Source: Planctomycetota bacterium (GTDB taxonomy: Bacteria; Planctomycetota; JAJSAM01; JAJVHW01). From it: a stretch of DNA of 48,893 nt. Location of the stretch: assembly GCA_022072415.1 (NCBI GenBank), contig JAJVHW010000066.1, positions 1 to 48,893 on the forward strand, read 5' to 3'. The translations under genes and the position numbers were made by a program. The notes beneath the pieces are model-generated. The model was given only the letters and a program-made list of their open reading frames with translations. It ran no database searches and had not been told where the DNA came from. The stretch's first letter is position 1; every line of letters begins with the position of its first letter. Shown here piece by piece: positions 29,398 to 38,631 of this stretch.

Positions 29398-30143
29398 GTC
29401 GTCAGCCTCCATCCGGTCGGCAGGGCTCCGGCGTCCGCCTGTCGTACGATGTTGCTCTGGAAGGGCCGGGGCGCACTCCCGCGGCGGGCCAGCAATCCGG
29501 CCGCCCACGTTCCGAGATCGCCCACCATCGTGCCCGTGGCGTCCGGATCGATCCCGGCCAGGCGGATCTGCGACACGCCGAGTTCGCTGCCGCGATCGCC
29601 GCCGAGCGCGGCCAGATCCCCGGAGGTCCGGGCGTTGGCCGCTGCCTCGTCGGTCGTCAGCTCCGAGTACCCCATCAGCTTGCCGAGCCGCCGGGCGAAG
29701 TCATGCGCGCGCGTGAGGTTGTCCGCCTCGCTCTTGGCCTCCGCGGCCAGGAAGGCGTCGCTTACCTTGCCCTCCACCTTCGGGCCGACGTCGGAGGGCC
29801 GGTACTCCTGCAGCACCGACTCCACGGACTGCGTGGCGCGCTGCTCGCCGGCGTTGAGATTCTGCGTGCGCTCGGCAGGCGCGTACTGCTCTGCGGTGTC
29901 CAGGATCTTCCGGCGGCTCTGCTCGCCGTATTTGTCGTTGATGGCGTAGGCCCGGCGGATCTCCTCCTGGCGCTTGCGCTCGGCCTCCTCGTTGGCCTGC
30001 CGCTGCATGAAAAACCCCGCCAGCGTGGTGGCCGCCGAGATGATCGGGCCGAGGGCCCCGATCGCCGGGGCGGCGCCAACGAAGTGCGCCCGCTCGAGCA
30101 TGCCGCGGCGCAGAGGACGTTTCAGGATCGAGGTGTGTTCCAT
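29394..30143 (-). CDS. Putative internal virion protein (gp14-like position)
   Basis: A 249-residue protein. After a basic start a hydrophobic stretch (about 22-45, APAIGALGPIISAATTLAGFF) leads to a long charged helix (RQANEEAERKRQEEIRRAY). The position and plan (short membrane-active segment then helices) resemble the small internal core protein of T7-like phages. The C-terminal half is helix-rich and ends in WRLTT. Confidence 0.6.
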   Translation of the reverse strand: MEHTSILKRPLRRGMLERAHFVGAAPAIGALGPIISAATTLAGFFMQRQANEEAERKRQEEIRRAYAINDKYGEQSRRKILDTAEQYAPAERTQNLNAGEQRATQSVESVLQEYRPSDVGPKVEGKVSDAFLAAEAKSEADNLTRAHDFARRLGKLMGYSELTTDEAAANARTSGDLAALGGDRGSELGVSQIRLAGIDPDATGTMVGDLGTWAAGLLARRGSAPRPFQSNIVRQADAGALPTGWRLTT

Positions 30144-30148
30144 GTCGG

Positions 30149-31168
30149 TCAGTACCTCACGATGTTGCCGCTGTAGGAGCTGCCCGTGCCCACGCTGGAG
30201 GCCCCGAAGCGTTGCCCGTACTGCTGCTCGGCCGCACGCCGGCCCGCGCCCTGCTGCTGCAGCCCGTAGAGGTAGGACAGCCGCGCGAACACGTCGCCCA
30301 GGTTCTGGCCCTTGGCGGTCTCCTCGGCCTGCTGGGCAGCCAGATTGGTCTGCGAGAGGGCCTGGTTGATCGCCGTGGAGGCGTCGACGTCGGCATTGAT
30401 CTGCGCCACGGCGTTGCTGAGCGCCCGGGACTTGTCGTTGCGGAAGTTCAGCCGCGCCTGGTTGGCCTGGTTGGCGATATCGAGCAGGGCGTCGTCGTTC
30501 AGACGCCGCAGCTCGGCCTCCTGGTCGACCTGCTGAGATCCGCCGATGTGGCCGCGGCGGGCGAGCTCGTCTTTCAGCCGGATCGCGGTCTGGTCGAGCT
30601 GTTCGTCGAGCTCGCGGGTCTGGAAGTTCGTGACGTTCCGGGCGATCCGGTCCTCCAGGGCCTTGTAGCGGGCGGCGTTGCCTCCGGCGGCGCGCTGATC
30701 GGTCAGGGCGGCATTGTAGGCCGCCAGCTCCTCCTGGAACTTCCGCAGGGCGGCGTCGTAGCCGGCCAGCGGCGGGGCGCCCGCCTGCCCCCGCTGCCCC
30801 GACCAAATCTGCGACGGGGTAGGCTGCGAGGTCCCGGCGCTGCTCAGCCGGTATTCGTTGCCCACCCGGGCATAGCCGCCGCGGGCCGGGGCCGGCAGCT
30901 GCGCGAACTCCGCCGGGGTCAGGATGGCCTTCCGGCCGCCGACCACCGGGATCGCCGGGGCCACCGGCTTCTCCAGCGCCGTCGCCTCCCCGCCGGCCTC
31001 GCCGAAATACTGCATCAGCTTGCGCACGGCCGCGGCGCGGCGCTCCCGGTCCCGCTTGGCGGCCGCCTCCGCCTCCGCCGCCGCGTTCCCGCCGTCACCG
31101 CCGCCACCGCCCATGAAGCGCGCGCGTTTCAGGAGGCCCATGCCGGGTAGTTCGATCTGACGGTTCAT
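30149..31168 (-). CDS. Putative internal virion protein
   Basis: A 339-residue protein starting at an ATGA overlap with the acetyltransferase-like gene. The N-terminus has a glycine run and an Ala/Glu/Arg helix. A middle part with PTPSQIWSGQRGQAGAPPLAGYDAALRKFQEELAAYNAAL precedes a long helical region. Near the end it is Gln/Ala-rich. Virion role inferred from the operon. Confidence 0.65.
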   Translation of the reverse strand: MNRQIELPGMGLLKRARFMGGGGGDGGNAAAEAEAAAKRDRERRAAAVRKLMQYFGEAGGEATALEKPVAPAIPVVGGRKAILTPAEFAQLPAPARGGYARVGNEYRLSSAGTSQPTPSQIWSGQRGQAGAPPLAGYDAALRKFQEELAAYNAALTDQRAAGGNAARYKALEDRIARNVTNFQTRELDEQLDQTAIRLKDELARRGHIGGSQQVDQEAELRRLNDDALLDIANQANQARLNFRNDKSRALSNAVAQINADVDASTAINQALSQTNLAAQQAEETAKGQNLGDVFARLSYLYGLQQQGAGRRAAEQQYGQRFGASSVGTGSSYSGNIVRY

Positions 31169-31629
31169 CTCGTCGTCACCTTCGCGTATTGGTAGAAGCT
31201 CTCGCCGTGTTTGCCGAGCGCCCGCAGGGTCCCCTCGCGGGCAAGCCCCAGGAACTCCACGAATCGCTGCGCGGCATCGTTCTCGGTGGACACCAGCGCC
31301 TGTATGCGGTGCAGGCCGGCCTGAGCGGCCGTCGGGAGCACAAATCTGACGATGTGCTTGGTGGCCTCCAGAATCGCACGCCGGGAGTCCTCCGTAGCGA
31401 CAAGCCAGATCGTGCCCGTCGTGGGGGTCTCCACGTTGATCCCGCCGATCACCAGCGGGATCCCGTCGCGCCAGACCGCCCACTTCGGCCCCGAGGACTG
31501 CCAGCGGGAGAGCGCGAAGGCGTCCACGTCCTCCTCGAAGCGCAGGCAGAAGATCTCCCGCCGGTCGACCTCGCGCATCCGCCGGCAGACGTACAGGCAG
31601 GCATCCAGCGTCAGATCGCGCCAGTGCAT
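31165..31629 (-). CDS. GNAT acetyltransferase-like virion-region protein
   Basis: A 154-residue protein. Its layout of a beta-alpha core with WLVATEDSRRAILEATKHIVRFVL and a final FVEFLGLAREGTLRALG...YQYAKV resembles GNAT acetyltransferases. Related proteins sit at this position in T7-like gene maps. The start is the ATG at 31629; the longer frame begins with a poorly supported TTG. Substrate unknown. Confidence 0.65.
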   Translation of the reverse strand: MHWRDLTLDACLYVCRRMREVDRREIFCLRFEEDVDAFALSRWQSSGPKWAVWRDGIPLVIGGINVETPTTGTIWLVATEDSRRAILEATKHIVRFVLPTAAQAGLHRIQALVSTENDAAQRFVEFLGLAREGTLRALGKHGESFYQYAKVTTR

Positions 31630-31639
31630 CACGCGGGCA

Positions 31640-33211
31640 TCACACGGGGCCAAGATTCTCGTAATACAGCACCAAGGAGTGCAGCTCCCACTCCTCGTTG
31701 GCCGCGTGTTCGATGACCGGCGCCACGTGCGTGCTGCAGAACTCCATGCCGTTGAGCACCCCGGGCTGCGTGTTGCCGGAGACCGCGATCGCCTGGGTCT
31801 GGAACGAGGGGGTGCGCGGATCGAAGCGGAAGGAGATGCTGGCCGATCCGATCATCGCCACGTCGAAGCCGAAGAACTGTTTGAGGATCCCCGGGGTCTT
31901 GTTCGACAGGAACGGCATTTCCACGAGGACGCTGATCGCCGTGCCGTCGTCGGTGTAGTAGTCCTCGTCGACCCGGTACACGCTGTCGCCGGAGCGCAGG
32001 TACAGCTCGCCGTTCAGGCTGGCCGCGGCCTCGATCTGGAAAGGGAACGTGTACTTGCTCCACGCGGCGATCTTGGAGGCGCGCGAGAAGGTGTACACCC
32101 ATGCGTAATTGCCGATGATGCACCAGAACTGCCCGCCGCCCGGGTAGAACACCGACATCGGGTTGATGCCGTCCACGAGCCCCGGCTTCACGAGCTTGTC
32201 GATGGGAGAGCCGACATCGCTGTCCTGGATGTTGTCGGTCTGCTGGCTCACCAGCACCGAGCGGAAGCCGACGTCGGAGAGGAAGAACACGTCGCCGTTG
32301 AAAGGCAGCGGCGAGCGCGGGTAGCGCGTGCCTACGTTGGCAATGCGCTGGCGGATCGTCATCAGCGCCGGATCCGGGTCGATGTCCCAAATCTGCAAGC
32401 CGTCGATGAAGAACACCGAGAGCTGCTTCTGAAACTCCGCCAATGCCAGCGCATCCGTGGCGCCGGTCTGCTGCCGCCCCGTGGCGAGGAAACCGGCGTC
32501 GCTCGCCGTGGTCCAGTCCCGCGGGGCGTCCGTGGCCGAGAACCGCACGACCTCCCCGTCGACGGCGAAGATGGACTGTGCCTGCTTCGTGACGGCATTG
32601 GACTGCGGGCAGTTGCTGTCCGTGACCGCGAAGCTGCGGCAGGTCCATTCGACCTGGTTGGCGCCGGGGTTGTCGATGACCGTGGAGCCCTCGGTCGTCG
32701 GCCAGGACGGCTCCGTGCCGGCGGAGGTGCCAGTACCGGCAATCGCCGTCACCTCGTAGCGGAACCCGTTGGCGATGGTCGGCCGGCGGAAGTTGCCGAC
32801 GGTGTAGGCCGTGGCCGCCGCCCACGCGCCGGGGTCGTCGAGGTAGTGATGCTTGATCGTGCCGCCCTGGTACTCCACGGCCGCGTACAGGTAGCCGGCG
32901 AACACGTCCCCGTAATGCACGCGGGAGACGGCCAGCCCGCCGTTGGGCACGAAGTTGTGCCGGAACAGGGTATCGGCGTGCGCGATGGAGGCGTCGGCGG
33001 AGAAGGTGTTCAGCACGCCGCCGCCGGCGATGAGGCCAATGGTGCCGGCCTCGAGCGTGGCAATCTTGCGCAGGCCGGGACGCTTGCGCAGCTGCTTGCC
33101 CGTCGTCACGTAGGCATTGGTCAGCTCCCACAGGCGATTCGCGTCCGACACGTCGCGCGCCTTGCGTCGGTCAAGGCCGGTGGAGAAATCCGAAAATTCG
33201 ATAGCGGGCAT
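31640..33211 (-). CDS. Tail nozzle/DNA stabilisation-like protein
   Basis: A 523-residue, beta-rich protein opening with FSDFSTGLDRRKARDVSDANRLWELTNAYVT. This 'list of rows' type opening, followed by repeated short strands, resembles P22 gp10 or T7 gp12 nozzle proteins. Repeated GTxSAGTEPSWP-type beta elements and FNGDVFFLSDVGFRSV support a propeller fold. It lies between tailspike and ejection proteins, the expected place of a short-tail nozzle. Confidence 0.75.
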   Translation of the reverse strand: MPAIEFSDFSTGLDRRKARDVSDANRLWELTNAYVTTGKQLRKRPGLRKIATLEAGTIGLIAGGGVLNTFSADASIAHADTLFRHNFVPNGGLAVSRVHYGDVFAGYLYAAVEYQGGTIKHHYLDDPGAWAAATAYTVGNFRRPTIANGFRYEVTAIAGTGTSAGTEPSWPTTEGSTVIDNPGANQVEWTCRSFAVTDSNCPQSNAVTKQAQSIFAVDGEVVRFSATDAPRDWTTASDAGFLATGRQQTGATDALALAEFQKQLSVFFIDGLQIWDIDPDPALMTIRQRIANVGTRYPRSPLPFNGDVFFLSDVGFRSVLVSQQTDNIQDSDVGSPIDKLVKPGLVDGINPMSVFYPGGGQFWCIIGNYAWVYTFSRASKIAAWSKYTFPFQIEAAASLNGELYLRSGDSVYRVDEDYYTDDGTAISVLVEMPFLSNKTPGILKQFFGFDVAMIGSASISFRFDPRTPSFQTQAIAVSGNTQPGVLNGMEFCSTHVAPVIEHAANEEWELHSLVLYYENLGPV

Positions 33212-33241
33212 GCCACCAACATACCGAACGGGAGGCCGTCA

Positions 33242-33252
33242 GGAGCGACACT
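33242..33252 (-). promoter_or_regulatory. Copy of the AGTGTCGCTCC element upstream of the nozzle gene
   Basis: On the minus strand agtgtcgctcc lies about 30 bases before the nozzle ATG. The same 11-mer is found at 6419-6429 before lysozyme and 44783-44793 before the head protein, and a one-base variant (agtgtcgcgcc) at 766-776. In the three other places it continues a TGA stop. The repeat suggests a late regulatory signal. Confidence 0.45.
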
Positions 33253-33336
33253 GGGCGTCTCGCCGGGCCCCTCGCGGGGTTCTGCCTGCGGACCTCTCCG
33301 GTCCCTAGCCCTATTTAGCGCAAGCCTTGAGGGGAG

Positions 33337-33423
33337 TCAGTTACAAATACAGTACATCCTGACATCCGAGGCGCTGCAATGCACGAAGACCCGGCCGATG
33401 GGCCGCTTCGGTTTCGTGAACAT
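33337..33423 (-). pseudogene. Remnant of a T7-lysozyme-like amidase gene (N-terminus)
   Basis: A 28-codon frame behind an ideal ribosome binding site (GGAGG, five bases). The product reads MFTKPKRPIGRVFVHCSASD before degenerating; RVFVHCSAS is the opening of T7-type N-acetylmuramoyl-L-alanine amidases (FVHCSAT). The remaining amidase sequence is absent in all frames I examined up to the nozzle start. It is thus probably a truncated endolysin gene. Confidence 0.5.
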
Positions 33424-33438
33424 GCAGACCTCCGAATC

Positions 33439-33519
33439 CTAGACCCGCGACTGCGTGAACTTTCCGCCGAACAGCCACCGCCGCGCGCACTCGAAGAAGA
33501 AACGGCGGTTGATGCCCAT
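33439..33519 (-). pseudogene. Remnant of a second lysis-type gene (N-terminal 26 codons)
   Basis: A 26-codon frame: MGINRRFFFECARRWLFGGK then FTQSRV and TAG. FFF...R..LFGG...QSQV is a typical N-terminal opening of phage lysozyme/endopeptidase proteins. It is in the same frame as the amidase remnant below it, separated by the stop. The stretch 33212-33600 otherwise holds only the element at 33242 and the terminator. Confidence 0.45.
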
Positions 33520-33547
33520 GGTCTTCGTGATCACTGTTTAACGCGCA

Positions 33548-33575
33548 ATAAAAACCCGCCGGGGGGGCGGGTTCC
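33548..33575 (-). terminator. Rho-independent terminator after the tailspike gene
   Basis: On the minus strand aacccgcc (33573-33566) and ggcgggtt (33560-33553) form a perfect 8-bp stem around a five-base loop; five T residues counting the end of the stem follow. It lies 30 bases after the tailspike stop and should end the capsid-to-tailspike transcript. Confidence 0.85.
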
Positions 33576-33603
33576 GCATCAATCGTAAGCGTTAGGTAAA
33601 TGC

Positions 33604-35712
33604 TTATGATGCCAAATTAGGCATGGCCTTAAAGACCGGAGTCGGATACGTGATCGCTGTTCCGGTCAAATCCGCTGTGATCGCGCTGTCGACTTCCACT
33701 GTATTGCCAGCAACATCGATAGTTGTCACTACCAATGTTTGTCCATTGACGCTGATTATTACGCCTTCTCCAAGCCCCGCCAGCGTACTAAGATTGGTCA
33801 GTGTCCTGGAACCGTTAGTGGCGTTACATGTCGCAGAAATAGATCCATATTTCCCAGCAGTAACGCAAATGCTGCCAGGGGCCGCTCCGGCCGATGGAGA
33901 AGTATCGCGATAGACATCGCCCACGTGCCACGAGCGCACGTACTGATTTGTATTTGGCACACCATCCGCATCGCCAAATAGCTGTTCTTTCCCATTAACG
34001 TAGTTACCATGGAATTGCTGGCATCGCAGTTGCGGATCGTTGTCGTTAGTGTTCGTTTCGGAATGCGTGATACCTGTACCACAGCGAGTGATCCGATTAT
34101 TGAGGCACCGCAACGATGCACCAGTACGATCGCCAGGAGAAGATAGATTTAGAGCTTCACTGGTCGTGCAACCAGATGCGAACTCGATGCCAATATCGAG
34201 GCGGTCGATTTCGTTGGATTCAATGGTCGTAAAGGGCGCCCCCCTAATCCAGATCCCTCGCTTCCCGGCAGCAATGGTTGGCTTGCCGCGTATGTAGTTG
34301 CCCGCAATGCGCCCGCCGCGACGCGCCCAAGGGGCTACTTCGATGCCCGCATTACAGTCGGTGATCACGTTGTCGATAATCTCGCCCCACCTGCGGTCAT
34401 AAAATGGTGTACCAACTGAGGGATTACCGCATATAAGTGCAATCGCGGTGCCTACATTGACCATCCTATTCCCCACAATCAGTGCATCTTTCCACTGAAC
34501 GCTGCATACGATCCCTGGCGTTTCATGGTTCCAGCCATACTCGGCGGGATTTACCATTTGGTTGCCGATAACCTGCACGCCGGACTGATTCATACGAATG
34601 AACCCGCTGTTATTACTTCCTCCCAGCGCTCCTATGTTCTCCAAGTAATTCCCAGCGCAGACGTGTCCCTGCTCACCAGAGACATCGGATATGACGCCGC
34701 CGACCGTGAGCATTTCATCATATCCGACACGATAGCAAATACCACAATCGACCGGCCCAGACCCCGCGTCATAGCCGCGAAACCCGCAAAAGGTGATGAC
34801 GTTATTGACGACGACTGTGCCGAGGGTGCTGCGAATATAGATCCCGCTCTGGTTGCAATATTTAATATTGTTCTCTGAGAAAACTACTCGCCGCGCCCAT
34901 GATGGGGAATCGCCAGGATCGATCGCGGCTCCTTGATAGCAAATAATGCCGTGGCCTTTGCCTTGGATCGTATTGCGAGTGACGATGCCTGGAGATGGAT
35001 AAAAGGAATTGACAGCAACCGCGATACCCTGGTCGACGCCCCAGCTACGGCATTCATTGCCTGATATCTCGAACTCTTCGGTGACATTCGCGGGATTATC
35101 ATAATCATATGTCCCGTTCGCGCCAGTCCCGAATATGAAAGTATTGACGATATCCCCGCCGCCCCACGTCTCGGTAGGGTGCGCAAGCAGATAAGCCCTG
35201 TCATATCCCGCGCGTTGCGCATCAAGGATATTGTTGAGAATCTTGAATCGTTTGCCATGCCCGAAAATGACGATCCCATTTGTGTATTGGAACAATCTGC
35301 AGTTTCGCACCTGCCAGTCAGCACAATTGCCGACAGCGATCACCGAGTTGGTCTTTGTAATATCCGAGCTTACATATCCTGTCGTGCCGCCGGGATCCCC
35401 GGTGAAGACACCGCAGACGAGCGTGAGTCCATCAATCGACCACTGGTCCTGGGCCTGCGCCAGGATGAGTGGGCGCGCTTGGGTATCTGCCTCCCCACGA
35501 AATATTTTTGCGCTGCCGCGCCAATGTACGTTGCCTTTCTTGTGGATCGGGGCGGTCGTTTTGAACGTCCCGTGAAAGTACAGCGCGACTGGATACCCAA
35601 GCGCTGCTAGAGAGTCTTCCATCGCCTGGATGGCTGCAGTAGCGTCGTTTGAGCCATCGCTCGTGATGGAGTAACCGTCTTGTTTTTGTCCAAATGATGC
35701 GAGGATGGTCAT
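33604..35712 (-). CDS. Tailspike with right-handed beta-helix (pectate-lyase-like)
   Basis: A 702-residue receptor-binding protein. The N-terminus SYxxSDGSNDATAAIQAMEDSLAALG is the usual 'DGxTDxTxAIQxA' head of phage beta-helix spikes (here GSNDATAAIQ). The body has many short repeats with Asn/Gly turns such as NNILDAQRAG, GNECRSWG, NNIKYCNQSGIYI and GNRMVNVGTAIAL, the coil pattern of a parallel beta-helix. The end is a short beta-rich domain. Such spikes often bind or cut capsule or O-antigen. The DNA is noticeably AT-richer than the surrounding phage genes, suggesting recent exchange. Confidence 0.85.
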   Translation of the reverse strand: MTILASFGQKQDGYSITSDGSNDATAAIQAMEDSLAALGYPVALYFHGTFKTTAPIHKKGNVHWRGSAKIFRGEADTQARPLILAQAQDQWSIDGLTLVCGVFTGDPGGTTGYVSSDITKTNSVIAVGNCADWQVRNCRLFQYTNGIVIFGHGKRFKILNNILDAQRAGYDRAYLLAHPTETWGGGDIVNTFIFGTGANGTYDYDNPANVTEEFEISGNECRSWGVDQGIAVAVNSFYPSPGIVTRNTIQGKGHGIICYQGAAIDPGDSPSWARRVVFSENNIKYCNQSGIYIRSTLGTVVVNNVITFCGFRGYDAGSGPVDCGICYRVGYDEMLTVGGVISDVSGEQGHVCAGNYLENIGALGGSNNSGFIRMNQSGVQVIGNQMVNPAEYGWNHETPGIVCSVQWKDALIVGNRMVNVGTAIALICGNPSVGTPFYDRRWGEIIDNVITDCNAGIEVAPWARRGGRIAGNYIRGKPTIAAGKRGIWIRGAPFTTIESNEIDRLDIGIEFASGCTTSEALNLSSPGDRTGASLRCLNNRITRCGTGITHSETNTNDNDPQLRCQQFHGNYVNGKEQLFGDADGVPNTNQYVRSWHVGDVYRDTSPSAGAAPGSICVTAGKYGSISATCNATNGSRTLTNLSTLAGLGEGVIISVNGQTLVVTTIDVAGNTVEVDSAITADLTGTAITYPTPVFKAMPNLAS

Positions 35713-35722
35713 TGTGAGCCGC

Positions 35723-37615
35723 CTATTGTGCTACCTGTTGCAGCAATTGTCCGGTAGCCCACTCGCCGGCATGCATTGCGAAATTCTTTATAGCAGACAT
35801 GGAGCCCGCACCACTCCCCGCTCCTATATGTAAAGTGCTCAGAGTATTCAAGACAGGAGAACCGGCGCTGCGCACCGTGCTGATCCCAGCAAGCCCGCCC
35901 CCCTTCAGAACGGCATTCACACCGTTATTGCCAATGGCCCCGGCGAATTTATAGTCTGTATTGTAATTGGAAGTTCCTAAAGTCGCCCCCGCGGTTGCTG
36001 TGCCAATTCCAAAAGTGAACGCGGTACCGAAGTCGCCTATCCCATTTTCGTTAATCTTGAACCAGTACCTGTCATTGCCGGCATCATTTCCCCATGCCCA
36101 GATCAACGAGCGGCCATTGCCTTGGAAAAACGTGTGGACATCGACCGTGTAGGTCGCCGGCAGGGGCCTGAAACCGACGACACCACGAATGATGTATTGC
36201 AGTGTGTCGACATTTCTACTATTCGTAGTCCCTGCGTTGACTATGGGAGTCGATGCTCCCCTGGCTTGTTCGAGCTGCATCTGCCAAATATATATGCCAT
36301 CGGTGACCGACCCAGCATAGGATTCGCTTCCGCCGGAATTGAGGATGGCCACGCGGCTGCGCAGAGTGGTCGCCGTATTGGTCGTAAACCCGAGCTGCGC
36401 CTTGCAGAACCCGTGAGATGAGGCAACTACACCCACCTGCGACAAAGTAAATGGGGTCCCATCGTTCGCCGCGCTCCCAGCTGTGCACGCGGCGATATCG
36501 ATATCGACATGCATTCCATTGCCGGCGCCATCATCCACGAACAGCCTGGCTTTAGTTTTTTCCGCATCCTTCAGATATACACTAAATACATAGGACAGAG
36601 CGCTTGCTGCCTTGGTGATGCTCTGCTGAACATTGTGACTGGCCGTCGTTGCAGCCTCCACGAGCTTATCTGCGTGGTCGAAGCCATTGGGAGCCGTTGC
36701 ATCATTCGCCGCAATGGTGGCGTCGTTCTTTGTCCAATTGGTCGCATCATCGAGTGCGTCCGAATATAGCAGAAGGTTGGTGCGTGTTGACTCCGATAGG
36801 AACCCTTTGAGCGTGCCTGCACTGATTGCTGCTCCCGTCGCCTCGGTCACAACATTAGACGCCACAGTATTCCCATTCAGCGTGTCAAAATACCGCACAC
36901 CGTCCACATAAGCCCCATGATATGGGGCCGCCGATTGCACGCCGACCGATACATATTCGCTTGGATTGGTGTTGGCCTGCCCAGTGAGTATCTGTTCAAG
37001 CTGAATCTTTGAAGCATTGACCGCGTCTCCACTGGTAACGATCCGAATACCGAATTGGGGATTGGTCACGCCATTCTGCGCGATGCTAAAGATCTGCGGA
37101 GACCCTGTGAGCGTAACGGAGGTCCAGGTGCTCCCACCGTCGATCGTAAGATCGACATTCCCGGTCCCGGTAATTCTCGACATCTCCACGCGCAGTACGA
37201 AGTTGCCGCTTCCGGTATATGTTTGCAGCGTCGTTCCATTTGCAGCAGTCGATGTCAGGGTCGTCGCAGTCGCATTTATATTGGATTTTGTCCAGGCGCC
37301 ATTAGTGAAATCCTCGGACTTGGTAGACACCAAATTTTCTACGCGCCGCGCTCCCCAGAATCTCGCCTCCCCAGGTTTCGCAAGACGCAACAGGCCCTCG
37401 TGATCCGCAACATATCCCGTTGTCGCACGAGTAAAGGAAATGGTGTACGCGGAAGGCGATGTGGCTATGGCTGGAACGAGATCGACTGTCAGCGGGATGC
37501 TGAGAAGCGGCCCGACTCTCTTATCTATCGCTAAAACCGTCTGCGGTTGCCATGCGTGAGCGTTGCTGACCAGCAACAGCCCCAATGTGATTCCGCGAAT
37601 TCGAACCATTGTCAT
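35723..37615 (-). CDS. Tail-region beta-rich protein with signal peptide
   Basis: A 630-residue protein. Starting at the ATG in the TGATG overlap, the N-terminus VRIRGITLGLLLVSNAHA looks like a Sec signal peptide with cleavage after AHA. Then a segment with SYTISFTRATTGYVADHEGLLRLAKPGEARFWGARRVENLV is found, a pattern common in phage structural proteins that wrap the genome-end or fibre; concanavalin-like beta strands follow. Between the tailspike and a second signal-bearing protein, it may be a tail accessory or a baseplate-type protein. The AT-rich composition matches the tailspike. Confidence 0.65.
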   Translation of the reverse strand: MTMVRIRGITLGLLLVSNAHAWQPQTVLAIDKRVGPLLSIPLTVDLVPAIATSPSAYTISFTRATTGYVADHEGLLRLAKPGEARFWGARRVENLVSTKSEDFTNGAWTKSNINATATTLTSTAANGTTLQTYTGSGNFVLRVEMSRITGTGNVDLTIDGGSTWTSVTLTGSPQIFSIAQNGVTNPQFGIRIVTSGDAVNASKIQLEQILTGQANTNPSEYVSVGVQSAAPYHGAYVDGVRYFDTLNGNTVASNVVTEATGAAISAGTLKGFLSESTRTNLLLYSDALDDATNWTKNDATIAANDATAPNGFDHADKLVEAATTASHNVQQSITKAASALSYVFSVYLKDAEKTKARLFVDDGAGNGMHVDIDIAACTAGSAANDGTPFTLSQVGVVASSHGFCKAQLGFTTNTATTLRSRVAILNSGGSESYAGSVTDGIYIWQMQLEQARGASTPIVNAGTTNSRNVDTLQYIIRGVVGFRPLPATYTVDVHTFFQGNGRSLIWAWGNDAGNDRYWFKINENGIGDFGTAFTFGIGTATAGATLGTSNYNTDYKFAGAIGNNGVNAVLKGGGLAGISTVRSAGSPVLNTLSTLHIGAGSGAGSMSAIKNFAMHAGEWATGQLLQQVAQ

Positions 37616-38631
37616 CAATCCTGCAGGATATGCAGCCTGATGTTGAATACTTCCGCGTTTCCTGGGATGTACGCGTTCCGTGCAACCAAAACGCCATAAA
37701 TATCCGTGCCGCTGCCTGCTGGATGAAATCCGATATTCAGGTTTTTGACATGATAGACATAGTTGCTACCACCCACCGCCCCATAAGAGCTTGAGAACGG
37801 TATGACAGCAATCACGTCGTCTGCTTCGGCATCCGAAGGATTGAATGCGCTGTTATCGGCAACATCAGTGGGAGCGGTATGAAATAGCCACAGCTCCGCC
37901 TCTAGCTTTAAGGATGCCGCAGTGCTCATGCTCATCACTGCATCTGTGATGATTCCACCGCGACCCGCAACGGCCACTCCGTCGAAAACAATCTCAGCAC
38001 CCGGAGATGTTCCGACAACATCACCGGGGGCATACGTTGTAGTGTCCCCTGGACGCGTGAATGTTTCCTCAAACGATAATGTTTTCCCAATTAGCTCGAT
38101 GGCCCCGGATATGACCATGTTTCCAGAATTGATATCGACCGAAGGCCTGCCCTCGGTACTGACTAAGATGTCCTGTAAGTTGCCAGATCCGTCCTTGCCG
38201 GCGATACGTAGCGGATTGCCTGATACCGCCGTCCCATCTGCATCGCCACCGCCGGCTACTACAGGGAGCGGCTTGCTCGCGCTGACCGGACGCAGCGTGT
38301 CATCGGCGTCCTCCCACATCAGGGCCGTGCCGTCGATCGTGGCGTCGGTGTCGCCTTCGGTGTACTGCACTCCGCCGCTGCTTCCACCCCCCTGGTACGC
38401 CACCCATGCCGAGCCGTTCCATATCTCATCGCGCCCGGCCGTCAGGTCGTAGCACAGCATCGTCAGCCCGGACTGGAATCCCGCTTCATCGGCGTCGTTA
38501 CAGTCCGTGAGGGTCAGCCGCGTGGAGTAGTTGAACTGCAGCGCGTGGGCCGGCAGGGCAAGCGCGCCGGCAAGCATCGCCACGGCGAGAAGGAGCAAGG
38601 GTCGGAAGCGTGTCAACATGGCGTGCCTCAC
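37615..38631 (-). CDS. Tail-region protein with signal peptide
   Basis: A 338-residue protein in an ATGA overlap with the adaptor gene. The N-terminus has MLTRFRPLLLLAVAMLAGAL and cleavage-like PAHA (residue 28-31). The mature part begins with a small Cys-containing beta domain (TDCNDADEAGFQSGLTMLCYD), then EIWNGSAWVAYQGG, a typical phage fibre attachment repeat. The last 200 residues are beta-rich. The first third is GC-rich and the rest AT-rich, so there may be a recombination joint near 38270. Confidence 0.65.
   Translation of the reverse strand: MRHAMLTRFRPLLLLAVAMLAGALALPAHALQFNYSTRLTLTDCNDADEAGFQSGLTMLCYDLTAGRDEIWNGSAWVAYQGGGSSGGVQYTEGDTDATIDGTALMWEDADDTLRPVSASKPLPVVAGGGDADGTAVSGNPLRIAGKDGSGNLQDILVSTEGRPSVDINSGNMVISGAIELIGKTLSFEETFTRPGDTTTYAPGDVVGTSPGAEIVFDGVAVAGRGGIITDAVMSMSTAASLKLEAELWLFHTAPTDVADNSAFNPSDAEADDVIAVIPFSSSYGAVGGSNYVYHVKNLNIGFHPAGSGTDIYGVLVARNAYIPGNAEVFNIRLHILQD

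Noticed and set aside
31352-33442. Long open frames on the plus strand opposite the nozzle gene (also 26210-28219, 42990-44084 and others)
   Set aside because: They are antisense frames produced by the high GC content; their products are Arg/Pro/Gly-rich without motifs and the minus-strand genes are well supported.
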